In this document: piece by piece, positions 1-6,907 of the stretch
Position numbering within the stretch: the first letter of the stretch is position 1
Layout: the number at the start of each line of letters is the position of its first letter
Assembly (NCBI GenBank): GCA_029557025.1
Contig: JAKPRU010000748.1
Span: 1 to 9,744, forward strand
Direction: 5' to 3'
Source of the DNA: Candidatus Omnitrophota bacterium
GTDB lineage: Bacteria > Hinthialibacterota > Hinthialibacteria > Hinthialibacterales > JAKPRU01
DNA: 9,744 nt
Notes under the pieces: generated by a model
What the model was told of the DNA's origin: nothing
What the model saw: only the letters and a program-made list of their open reading frames with translations
Database searches by the model: none
Translations under genes and position numbers: made by a program

Positions 1-82
1 TTCCTCTGTCAAACGAGGCCACCACTTCCCGCTTCTCGAACGGTTAAAAATCGAGTAACGTTCCTGTACGCTCTGTTTTCAT
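1..82 (-). pseudogene. 5' end of an IS1380-family transposase gene with an in-frame stop (partial, runs off the left edge)
   Basis: An ATG at 82-80 follows a strong Shine-Dalgarno sequence (AGGAAGG, complement of 90-96) at 7-base spacing. It opens a frame reading MKTERTGTLLDF, then TAA at 46-44, then PFEKREVVASFDRG to the window edge. The part after the stop resembles the conserved start of IS1380-family DDE transposases, which from memory read like FQPLGRREVVA.FDGG followed by a TSDGG motif. Against that pattern the TAA stands where a glutamine (CAA) is usual, so one C-to-T change would explain it. The reading is an N-terminal transposase fragment inactivated by a nonsense codon. The GTG codons at 25-20 could allow restart, but the ATG has the better ribosome site. 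Only about 26 codons are visible, so the family call rests on roughly 11 residues. The catalytic DDE residues lie outside the window. Confidence 0.55.
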
Positions 83-177
83 AAGGTCACCTTCCTGGCA
101 TACGATAAGTTCTTATCACAACTCTATTTATGCCATAAAAGGTGGCCTTTAAAAATGGCTACCGTGAGAACTCCGGG
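83..177. other. Intergenic stretch with palindromes between the tryptophan-rich gene and the transposase start
   Basis: This stretch separates the stop of the small gene (178) from the transposase ATG (82). It contains three inverted repeats. AAGGT-C-ACCTT lies at 83-93 and overlaps the transposase ribosome site. GATAAG-TT-CTTATC lies at 104-117. An imperfect, longer one lies at 132-159, with outer arms GCCAT/ATGGC and inner arms AAAGG/CCTTT. The last begins 19 bases after the small gene's stop and could be a weak terminator for the thrC operon, but no T-run follows it on the minus strand. The left terminal inverted repeat of the insertion sequence should also lie here. Its boundary cannot be set without the other end of the element. 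Confidence 0.4.
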
Positions 178-348
178 TTAGGCCTCCCCCGACCCATTTT
201 CCTGCCGAGATCGCGCCGCAAGGTCTCTCTGGTATTTCTTCCAGCCCGGACACCAGCCGGTATGCCAGCGCCACAGCCTGGCCCACCAGGTATCGGGGTG
301 CCGCTCGGCAGCATGCCTGATCGGGCATATCTCACATGGCGCTTTCAT
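178..348 (-). CDS. Small tryptophan-rich Cys/His protein (56 aa), uncharacterised
   Basis: The frame runs from ATG at 348-346 to TAA at 180-178. GAGGG (complement of 355-359) lies six bases upstream, and thrC ends 21 bases before the start, so this is very probably the last gene of the thrC operon. The 56-residue product has C5-x2-C8 near the N-terminus, H12 and H17, and a dense core of aromatic residues at 21-39: WW, LWRWH (H29), then GWCPGWK (C33), then Y39. Seven tryptophans in 16 residues, with Cys and His placed as possible metal ligands, is far from random. I recall short uncharacterised bacterial proteins sharing the RLWRWH..WCPGWK..Y core, but know no function for them. A small zinc-binding or nucleic-acid-binding protein is possible. 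There is no signal peptide or membrane segment. It is easy to miss because it is under 60 codons. Confidence 0.75.
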   Translation of the reverse strand: MKAPCEICPIRHAAERHPDTWWARLWRWHTGWCPGWKKYQRDLAARSRQENGSGEA

Positions 349-369
349 GCGAAGCCCTCACGATGCGAA

Positions 370-1704
370 TCAGTTCTTCCCCAGGCGCTCATCCAGAGTT
401 TTAAGCACTTTATCCAGATTCGGTTCCAGCGAGATCGGAAGATTGGCGAAACGCGGGGTTACATCTTCCAGTTTGGATTCGTGATACTTGATCTTAAATT
501 CGGGGAATTTTAAGCCATTCGCGGTGGATATCACTACAACATGATCCTCTTTGCCGATCGTGCCGCGCTCGACCAGCTTGAGAAGCGCCGACAGTGCCAC
601 GCCGGTATGCGGGCAGTTAAACAGGCCGCAACGATCCGCTTGGGCAGCGGCATTCGAGAGTTCATCCTCGGTGGCCTGCTCCACAATCCCGTTGAACGCT
701 TTCAGGATGCGAATCGCTTTGTTGACACTGACCGGGTTCCCGATTCGTATTGCGCTCGCCACGGTCGGTCCGGCGGTCATCGGCGTGAATTCCTCGAATC
801 CTTTCAGGTAACTCTCGTACAGCGGGTTGGCGCGCGCCGACTGAGCGCAGACAATTCGCGGCATTTTCGAGATCAGCCCCAAGTCCCGCATGTTCTCGAA
901 TCCTCGTCCCAAGGCACTGACATTCCCCAAGTTCCCCCCCGGAATAATCACCCAGTCCGGAACCTGCCAGTCATCCTGCTGAACAATCTCGAAACTGATC
1001 GTTTTCTGGCCCTCAATGCGAAGTGAGTTCATGGAATTGGCCAGGTAGATATCTTTCCGCCTGGTGACCTCCTGCACGATTTTCATGCACCCGTCAAAAT
1101 CTGTCTCCAGAGCAAGGGTCATCGCTCCGTTGGCGATAGGTTGAATCAGTTGCGCATGGGAAACCTTGTCTTTCGGCAGGAACACAATCGCGGGTATCCC
1201 AGCGGCAGCGCAGTAGGCCGCCAGGGCCGCCGAAGTGTCGCCGGTGGAGGCACACGCCACTGCCCGAATCGGCTGCCCATCCGCGATCATCTGTTTCACC
1301 TGAGACACCAGCACAGTCATTCCCAGGTCCTTGAACGATCCCGTGTGGCTGTTCCCGCACTGCTTGATCCAGAGATTCGGAACGCCGATCTCTTTCCCGA
1401 ACCGCTCCGCCCAGAACAGGTTGGTATTCCCCTCGAACATGGAAACCACGTTCTCATCCGCAACGAGAGGATTCACGATCTCTTTCTTGCTCCAGACACC
1501 GCTTCCGTATGGGTAACGGGTACTGAACTGACGTTCCTCAAACATGCGAATCCAAGCGGCCGATGAGCGCTTTTTGAGCGCCTCCAGGTCATGGTTTACC
1601 TCAAGCAGGCCGCCGCATGTCTCGCAACGGTACACGATTCGATCGAGCGGATAGGTCACACCGCAGCCGGAAATGCACTCAAACCAGGCTCGGTATTCGG
1701 TCAT
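370..1704 (-). CDS. thrC: Threonine synthase (PLP-dependent)
   Basis: It converts O-phospho-L-homoserine to L-threonine and phosphate in the cytoplasm, the last step of threonine synthesis. The 444-residue product has the fold-type II PLP pattern. HTGSFKDLG places the Schiff-base lysine at K125, STGDTSAA follows at about 153-160, and the glycine-rich phosphate-binding loop PGGNLGN is at 255-261. The N-terminus carries C10-x3-C14 and C27-x2-C30, a small zinc-ribbon-like knuckle seen in some threonine synthases. The ATG at 1704 follows AGGAG (complement of 1713-1717) at 8-base spacing. A short possible ORF ending in an ATGA overlap lies just upstream, and the carbonic anhydrase gene ends 120 bases before. 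No homoserine kinase or dehydrogenase gene is in the window. Other members of fold-type II are much less likely given the length and the FKDLG context. Confidence 0.95.
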   Translation of the reverse strand: MTEYRAWFECISGCGVTYPLDRIVYRCETCGGLLEVNHDLEALKKRSSAAWIRMFEERQFSTRYPYGSGVWSKKEIVNPLVADENVVSMFEGNTNLFWAERFGKEIGVPNLWIKQCGNSHTGSFKDLGMTVLVSQVKQMIADGQPIRAVACASTGDTSAALAAYCAAAGIPAIVFLPKDKVSHAQLIQPIANGAMTLALETDFDGCMKIVQEVTRRKDIYLANSMNSLRIEGQKTISFEIVQQDDWQVPDWVIIPGGNLGNVSALGRGFENMRDLGLISKMPRIVCAQSARANPLYESYLKGFEEFTPMTAGPTVASAIRIGNPVSVNKAIRILKAFNGIVEQATEDELSNAAAQADRCGLFNCPHTGVALSALLKLVERGTIGKEDHVVVISTANGLKFPEFKIKYHESKLEDVTPRFANLPISLEPNLDKVLKTLDERLGKN

Positions 1705-1781
1705 TCTTCGATCTCCTGGATCACCGGGGTATGCAAAAGGTTGCCATAGAGAGACCGGAAAGAGAAGTGGGTCAGGGGCAT
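1701..1781 (-). CDS. Possible 26-codon ORF coupled to thrC
   Basis: An ATG at 1781-1779 is preceded by AGGAG (complement of 1789-1793) at 7-base spacing. The frame ends with TGA at 1703-1701, overlapping the thrC start as ATGA. The peptide begins [13 protein letters not shown] and ends PVIQEIEE. Eighteen of the 25 codons after the ATG end in G or C, as in the neighbouring genes. The thrC ribosome site lies inside its last codons, so translating it could open or deliver ribosomes to thrC. It is not a classical threonine attenuator leader, since it has only two Thr and two Ile codons and no visible terminator hairpin. It may instead be chance in a 120-base gap. No homologue is recognised. Confidence 0.3.
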   Translation of the reverse strand: MPLTHFSFRSLYGNLLHTPVIQEIEE

Positions 1782-1824
1782 TCCAAAACTCCTCGCCCCA
1801 ATCCTGCGTCTCGGAAAACGCATC

Positions 1825-2334
1825 CTACAGTGCCTCTGCAAGATATCTTGCCGCCAATTCCCGATACGACTCCGCAACTCGTCGTCCGGGGTTTTCCTCC
1901 GGCTCCAGTGTGCGCACAATTCTTCCCGGAACACCGACCACCAGGGACCGGGGCGGGATGTCCGTTCCTTCCCGAACCACTGCCCCCGCGCCGATCACAC
2001 TCCCCGGTCCGACCCGGCAATGGGAAAGAACCACTGCCCCCATACCGATCAGGCATTCATCGCCGATCTCCGCGCCGTGAACGATTGCTCCGTGACCGAT
2101 GGATACGAGATTTCCGATGATACAGGGCGCATCATGGTCCACATGCAACACGGCACGGTCCTGGATATTGGTCTGTTTGCCGACCCGGATGACGTTGATA
2201 TCCCCACGCAGCACTGTCCCGAACCAGATGCTGCTCTCTTCGCCGATTTGCACATCGCCGATCACCGCGGCATCCGGAGCCGTAAACACCCCTTCCGCCA
2301 TCAGCGGAGTCTTCTCATCAAATGGAAAGATCAT
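1825..2334 (-). CDS. Gamma-class carbonic anhydrase family protein
   Basis: This is a 169-residue left-handed beta-helix protein built from hexapeptide repeats such as VIGDVQIGEESSIW and IGHGAIVHGAEIGD. Members of this family (Cam/CamH, YrdA/PaaY-like) form trimers that bind zinc or iron between subunits, and many hydrate CO2 reversibly. The metal histidines are visible as H64 (VLHVD), H81 and H86 (GHGAIVHG). The family residues R43 and D45 (RGD), Q58 and D60 (NIQD) are also present. The short N-terminus lacks the acidic loop of the archaeal Cam enzyme, so it is CamH-like and in vivo activity is uncertain. I chose the ATG at 2334, which gives the usual MIFPFDEKTP-type start and has AGGA upstream. 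An open frame continues upstream to 2430, but that stretch does not look like this family. It probably heads the operon that continues into thrC. Confidence 0.93.
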   Translation of the reverse strand: MIFPFDEKTPLMAEGVFTAPDAAVIGDVQIGEESSIWFGTVLRGDINVIRVGKQTNIQDRAVLHVDHDAPCIIGNLVSIGHGAIVHGAEIGDECLIGMGAVVLSHCRVGPGSVIGAGAVVREGTDIPPRSLVVGVPGRIVRTLEPEENPGRRVAESYRELAARYLAEAL

Positions 2335-2414
2335 GGCTTGTTGGTCCTGAGGTTGAAAATGCGAGTCGAGTGTAACACGGAGTTCTCCTGTCACCCTCAT
2401 TTTGTGAACGAGGA

Positions 2415-2448
2415 TTGTATGTATATACAAATAGTATATACTTTAATA
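2415..2448 (+). promoter_or_regulatory. brnTA promoter with twin palindromic operator boxes
   Basis: A -35-like TTGTAT (2415-2420), a 16-base spacer and a -10 TATACT (2437-2442) sit directly before the brnT ATG at 2449. The palindrome GTATATAC occurs twice, at 2421-2428 and 2434-2441, 13 bases apart centre to centre. The first lies between the -35 and -10 elements and the second overlaps the -10. TTGTAT/ATACAA (2415-2430) also forms a wider inverted repeat. BrnA antitoxins are known to bind and repress their own promoter through a ribbon-helix-helix fold, so these boxes are the natural operator candidates. With six bases between the -10 and the ATG, and no purine-rich ribosome site, transcription should begin at or near the start codon. 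Confidence 0.6.
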
Positions 2449-2721
2449 ATGGACTGTGAATGGGACGAAGAAAAGAACAGATCAAACCTGGCCAAGCATG
2501 GAATAGACTTCGCCGACGCGGTTCGGGTCTTTAACGGACCGACGATCGAATACATGGATGACCGGGTCGACTATGGTGAACCACGATTTATTGCATTGGG
2601 ATTGATCGATTCTGCGGTGATCGTAGTTGTATACACGTTGCGAAAAGACCGAATCCGAATCATCTCGGCTCGAAAGGCAACCAGATATGAGCGGCAAAAG
2701 TATCATGAGATCCTCGAGTGA
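2449..2721 (+). CDS. brnT: BrnT family type II toxin (ribonuclease)
   Basis: This 90-residue protein matches the BrnT (formerly DUF497) family along its whole length. An early WDEEKNRSNLAKHGIDFADA segment is followed by the acidic DDRVDYGEPRFIALG, then VVVYTLR, and a closing RIISARKATRYERQKYHE. BrnT proteins have a RelE-like fold and inhibit growth by cutting RNA, and binding of BrnA neutralises them. The ATG at 2449 gives the standard family N-terminus. The frame stays open further upstream, but that part is antisense to the carbonic anhydrase gene. No ribosome site precedes the ATG, consistent with a leaderless mRNA. The antitoxin gene overlaps its 3' end, the usual toxin-first order for this family. 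All conserved blocks are intact, so it is probably functional. Confidence 0.92.
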   Translation: MDCEWDEEKNRSNLAKHGIDFADAVRVFNGPTIEYMDDRVDYGEPRFIALGLIDSAVIVVVYTLRKDRIRIISARKATRYERQKYHEILE

Positions 2722-2986
2722 ATCTAAAATCGGAAAAACCGACTGGCCTCGCGTTTCCAAACAAACCGACCGGCAGATCGAGGAGGCAATCCGAGCAGAC
2801 CCGGACGCCGCCCCACTGCTGAATGACGATTGGTTCAAGAAAGCGCAAATTGTCCGACCGCAAAAGAAAGTCCCTGTCTCGATTCGGTTGGACAAGGACA
2901 TTGTGGAGTGGTTCAAGGCACAACAAAAGCCCTACCAGACACTCATCAACGCCGTTCTCCGCACGTACATGGAAGCGCGCAAGTAG
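2687..2986 (+). CDS. brnA: BrnA family antitoxin
   Basis: The 99-residue product has the BrnA pattern. A TDWPRVSKQTDRQIEEAIRA segment is followed by DPDAAPLLNDDWFKKA, which binds toxin. A C-terminal ribbon-helix-helix DNA-binding region begins VPVSIRLDKDIVEWF and continues through helices ending in LINAVLRTYME. In this family it neutralises BrnT and represses the shared promoter. I chose the ATG at 2687, with AAAGG nine bases upstream, giving a 35-base overlap with brnT. An ATG at 2705 is the alternative and would shorten the overlap to 17 bases. The two genes are clearly one translationally coupled unit. The stop lies only 18 bases from the end of the convergent transglutaminase gene, and no terminator fits between them. 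Confidence 0.92.
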   Translation: MSGKSIMRSSSESKIGKTDWPRVSKQTDRQIEEAIRADPDAAPLLNDDWFKKAQIVRPQKKVPVSIRLDKDIVEWFKAQQKPYQTLINAVLRTYMEARK

Positions 2987-3004
2987 AGGGACCGACTGGA
3001 AGGC

Positions 3005-6000
3005 TCACCCTCCCGCCTGAAGCAGAATCCGACGCGACTCGTAGTTATCGATCAGCCGGCAGAAAGATCGGAATGCCTGGTATTCCTCCGGCGTTACTCG
3101 AAGAGAGGCGAATTCGGTTCCCGCCTCGATGCACAGTTCATTCCCGGACACAACAGCGGACCAGTGAAACTTGCCGAACGGGGTCTCTTCTGTGACGGGA
3201 GCAGGCTGTTCCGTTACTTTCCACCCGTCCGGAATCGTCACAATCAGTTTCAACTCTCGTGACCAGCGGTACGGCAATACCAGGTCGTACTCGCGTTTGG
3301 ACAGACCGGCATACTTGCGGGAGAGATCCTGTGGGAAAAACACGGTGGGAATGCTCAGCTGATTTCCCTGTGGGGTTCCGAAATTGGGAATGTCGAACGA
3401 GTATTTCAGCGTCTCTGCATCGGAATAGTCTTCCAGGTTCGATAACTCCACCGCGAGACATTTCCCGCCGGGATACTGAGCGACCAGCTGTTCTTCGACC
3501 GTATCCCTGGCTTTTGCTCGATTCTCATAATTGCCCCGAACAATGGGATTATACAGACCGCTGTATTCGGCATAGCGTTCCCCGACAGCATGGCCGTCGG
3601 CGGCAAGAGTAATACGCGTGGTATATCGGGTGCCGTTCGCCGAGGCGGGGCTGGTGGGGATCCGCTTGAAAAACGATTCCCCGCCCGGTTTCACAATCAG
3701 GCTGTTCGACCCCTCATCGCTGGGCGGCAGTTCGGTGGCATCGAAAAACTGCGCCGTGCCGTCGATCCATCGTTCCTGTCCGTCCGCATTTGGTACATAG
3801 AAAATGGCATGGTTAAACAGACCGAGAGACGGCAACTCGTAGTCGATTTCCCCTCGGTCTGTCGTGCGCAGAATTACCGGATAGGCTTCCACTCCCAGCT
3901 CCTGCAACATAGCGACCGCGAGGGCGGCCTTATCCTTGCAGTCGCCGTACTGCGCATGACAGATTTCGTCTACCCGATGCGGTTTGTAGCCGTGGATGCC
4001 GAACTCCAGTCCCAGGTAGCGCACATCGGTGTTCACATAATGGTTCACGATTCGGACTTTTTCAAAATGGCCGATCGGATCGTCCGGCCCCAGCCTCTTG
4101 TCTTTCCGATATCGATCAACAATCTCCTGTACCTTCTGTTTGACTGTCGGTCCGGGGATGAATTGATCCTTGCTGAGGTTCCACCACCAGGTAGTCATTT
4201 CTTTCCACTCCCGGAACGTAGATATCTTCAGATAGGGAAGAATCTCCGTATAGGAGGGCATCAGCGGTTCACGTGGGATCAGCGGAAGATTCCGAAACAC
4301 CCATCGTTGAATGCAGTCAGGCCCTTCCACCTGCTCATCCGGCTTCTCGGCCAGAACCGCTTTGTCCATGGGGACGGAGGGCGGATATTTGGGCGGAATG
4401 TACGAATAGTAAAAGTCACGCGCTAAAGGAGAGATCAGCACATATTCCGTCAGAATTGTCGGTTCATATTCTCCCACAATAAAAATATCGCCGAAATAGT
4501 CGGCATAGATATTCTCGCCCTTCTTTTCCATTTGGTATTCGAGTTCCACGGTTGCTTCTTTCTCCAGTCCGGGGAAAGAGAGAATGGCTACATTATAGTC
4601 GCCATACAGCCGTGCCGCCGCATCCCCGACATTGGCGGTGCTTCGATGCTGCGGCGCGGGAGAATCCACAAAGGTCCCGTCTTTTTTCCAGACCCGGGCG
4701 CGGAGAATGCGAACCTCCTCGGTAGCCGGTTCATAATAAATGCCTCGCGAGCGCAGCGCATTCAATCCCGAGTCGGTCAATACCTTAACAACATCATGCA
4801 CGGTTTCGCTGGAGTTTCCGTTCGGATGGACCCGCTTAATTTCCTGGTGCAACAGAGAAATGTAATTGGCGCGTTCGGTCTGCGACGGGTCGGGTGCAGG
4901 TAAATCTTTCATGTCACGCCGGAACGGCATGTAATAGTCGCCGGTTGTCGGCGAGAGATGTTTCTTGTAGTCGAGCGCCCACGGGTCGGAGGGGGCCACC
5001 GCGAGGACCCTGCCGAGGTGCGCTGAGGCTTTCTCCTCTTCTCCTACCCGGTGATAGGCCATTGCCAGGATTTTGTGCATTCCGGGGTCGTGGGGCGACA
5101 CGTTCAACCCCTCTTTCGCTATCGCAATTGCCTTCTCAAATGTCCCGTCGGCCATGTAATACTCCGCCGTTTGCCTCAAGGCGGCCGTGTCATACGGGTT
5201 CATGGTGCGGATCTTCTCTGTCCAGGCTTGTGCAGCGGTAAGATCGTCATCTTGAAGAGCCAGTTCTACCAGGCGCTGCATGGCCTGGAGACTGTAGGCA
5301 TTCCGCTGAGTCAGACGCTCGTAGATCGTCCGTCGTTCCTCACGCGGGAGCAGATGAATACCCGTTTCCGCCAGGCACCATTGGGTATCCTGAATATCGG
5401 GATTGAGCGCCACGGCCTGGCGAGCCCGGCCAAGCGCCACATCCGGAAGCCCCAAATCCGTCATCAATCCGGCCATGCGAACCACAAATCGCGCCTCGTC
5501 ACGCGCCACATGCAGCGCATCATCAATCAGTAGCCGTCGGCGGTCGAAATACGGAGTCCCATAATAGCTATCGATCACCGCCGCTCGTGCCCGCAGAAAT
5601 CCCGGATCGCGGTCCACACATCCTTGAACCGCATTGCGGCGACGATTCGGTTCACGGTCCGCCTGGCCTGCATAAAACCGAAGCAGTGCGCTCTCCGGGT
5701 ATGTTTCCATGCAACGCGTGAGTGTCAACAACTTGCTCTGGTCCGCCTCATCCACAACATCCAGGTTGTCCAACAGCAACGCATAGAAGAAATGTCGCGG
5801 GGAATCGGCAGGTTCCTGCGGTCCCACATTTCGCATGGCGGTGATCGCAGGCGGTTCTTCATCGAACGCGGGGACTTCCGATCCCAGCGTTTTTCGGGAT
5901 GACGGCGGCAGCTCGTTCCATCCTTCCCCCACCGGCAGAATTCGCCAATTCGATTTTGCTTTCTCTAACGGCGAAAGACGAATCCACAGGCCATACTCTC

Positions 6001-6907
6001 CCTGCTTGCCGGAACTGGATTTTACCAGCAAAAGATTCTTCCCCTGTTGCAGTTCGATTTGATTGCCGACCTGGTCGGGAGTCGGGCCGTGGTATCGGTT
6101 GGCATCAATCGCCGGTGTTCCGTTCACCCAGACTTTCAGCGCACCCGCGTGCCCGGCGCTCAGACGTGCACGAGTCTGCCCGTCCGCTTCGATCACCGCC
6201 GCCAGGTAAACCGTGCTCTCCGGAGCGGGCCGGGCGTACGCCTTCAAATCCACATATCCCCACGGGGAACGCACCGGAATCGGTTCCCAACGCACCGGAC
6301 GATTTCGCCCGCTGTACTCCCCTTTCGGATCGAACATCTCTTCCGGGCCATAGACCCGGCCGTGTCCACGCTTCTCCGCATTGTCGAACGGGCCGCATAC
6401 CAGGAAGTCCTGGATGAAATCGAATGTCTTCACCAGTTCCTTTGCCTGCTCCACCTCTCCCCGACGTCTCAGAACAGCCGAATGAAGAAACCGTGCCCTG
6501 GCAAGCAATGACGGGAGACGGTTTCCGCCGGATTCCAGCCTTTCACACAATCCGCTGAAATCCATCCACTCTGTCCTCTCGTTGGCCACATTGAAACACA
6601 GGCATAAAAAAAGTTCCGCGACCGGATCGTCTCCGAACGCCTCGGTGGCTTTGATCCAGTGATCGGACGCCTCTTTGAGACGATACCGCGAGTACTCATA
6701 AAATCCCGCCCCCGCCAGAGCGTAGGCATCATTGGGATTGCTCTTTAAAACATCGAGAAATTGGTTGTAAACCTCATCGGGGTCCTTGCCCGCCAGGTAG
6801 GAATGCCAGATTTCCATTCCATTCGGATTCTGCGCGGCAACTGAGCCGGTCAGCAAACCGAGCAGAATGACAACACCAGAAATAATTCGACAGAGCGATG
6901 TTTTCAT
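3005..6907 (-). CDS. Exported TPR / DUF3857 / transglutaminase-like protein (1300 aa)
   Basis: Residues 1-25 form a signal peptide ending in SVAA, so the protein is exported, probably to the periplasm. Residues 30-160 are helical and TPR-like. About 165-312 look like a jelly-roll module (FLVCGPFDN, then LKVWVNGTPAI and NLLLVKSSSG), as found in carbohydrate-active proteins. Residues 375-650 carry further TPR-type repeats, clearest at 565-650. About 680-900 match DUF3857. A transglutaminase-like domain follows with an intact triad: C990 in YGDCKDKA, H1033 in FNHAIFYV and D1049 in WIDGTAQF. The tail from about 1090 resembles DUF3858. Proteins of this class are mostly uncharacterised; proteolysis, crosslinking or amide exchange on envelope polymers is possible. 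It lies downstream of a surface-polysaccharide gene pair but has a long leader of its own. The ATG at 6907 has a weak GGGGT ribosome site. Confidence 0.9.
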   Translation of the reverse strand: MKTSLCRIISGVVILLGLLTGSVAAQNPNGMEIWHSYLAGKDPDEVYNQFLDVLKSNPNDAYALAGAGFYEYSRYRLKEASDHWIKATEAFGDDPVAELFLCLCFNVANERTEWMDFSGLCERLESGGNRLPSLLARARFLHSAVLRRRGEVEQAKELVKTFDFIQDFLVCGPFDNAEKRGHGRVYGPEEMFDPKGEYSGRNRPVRWEPIPVRSPWGYVDLKAYARPAPESTVYLAAVIEADGQTRARLSAGHAGALKVWVNGTPAIDANRYHGPTPDQVGNQIELQQGKNLLLVKSSSGKQGEYGLWIRLSPLEKAKSNWRILPVGEGWNELPPSSRKTLGSEVPAFDEEPPAITAMRNVGPQEPADSPRHFFYALLLDNLDVVDEADQSKLLTLTRCMETYPESALLRFYAGQADREPNRRRNAVQGCVDRDPGFLRARAAVIDSYYGTPYFDRRRLLIDDALHVARDEARFVVRMAGLMTDLGLPDVALGRARQAVALNPDIQDTQWCLAETGIHLLPREERRTIYERLTQRNAYSLQAMQRLVELALQDDDLTAAQAWTEKIRTMNPYDTAALRQTAEYYMADGTFEKAIAIAKEGLNVSPHDPGMHKILAMAYHRVGEEEKASAHLGRVLAVAPSDPWALDYKKHLSPTTGDYYMPFRRDMKDLPAPDPSQTERANYISLLHQEIKRVHPNGNSSETVHDVVKVLTDSGLNALRSRGIYYEPATEEVRILRARVWKKDGTFVDSPAPQHRSTANVGDAAARLYGDYNVAILSFPGLEKEATVELEYQMEKKGENIYADYFGDIFIVGEYEPTILTEYVLISPLARDFYYSYIPPKYPPSVPMDKAVLAEKPDEQVEGPDCIQRWVFRNLPLIPREPLMPSYTEILPYLKISTFREWKEMTTWWWNLSKDQFIPGPTVKQKVQEIVDRYRKDKRLGPDDPIGHFEKVRIVNHYVNTDVRYLGLEFGIHGYKPHRVDEICHAQYGDCKDKAALAVAMLQELGVEAYPVILRTTDRGEIDYELPSLGLFNHAIFYVPNADGQERWIDGTAQFFDATELPPSDEGSNSLIVKPGGESFFKRIPTSPASANGTRYTTRITLAADGHAVGERYAEYSGLYNPIVRGNYENRAKARDTVEEQLVAQYPGGKCLAVELSNLEDYSDAETLKYSFDIPNFGTPQGNQLSIPTVFFPQDLSRKYAGLSKREYDLVLPYRWSRELKLIVTIPDGWKVTEQPAPVTEETPFGKFHWSAVVSGNELCIEAGTEFASLRVTPEEYQAFRSFCRLIDNYESRRILLQAGG

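Noticed and set aside
142..513. A 123-codon plus-strand frame starting with GTG
   Set aside because: It runs antisense to the tryptophan-rich gene and the end of thrC, both better supported, and its product is Pro/Arg-rich and unlike a protein.
2335..2430. Upstream extension of the carbonic anhydrase frame by 32 codons
   Set aside because: The extension has no family similarity and overlaps the brnTA promoter, and the ATG at 2334 gives the usual family N-terminus.
3590..4426. A 278-codon plus-strand frame opposite the transglutaminase domain
   Set aside because: It is the antisense shadow of the region holding the conserved Cys-His-Asp triad and shows no domain of its own.
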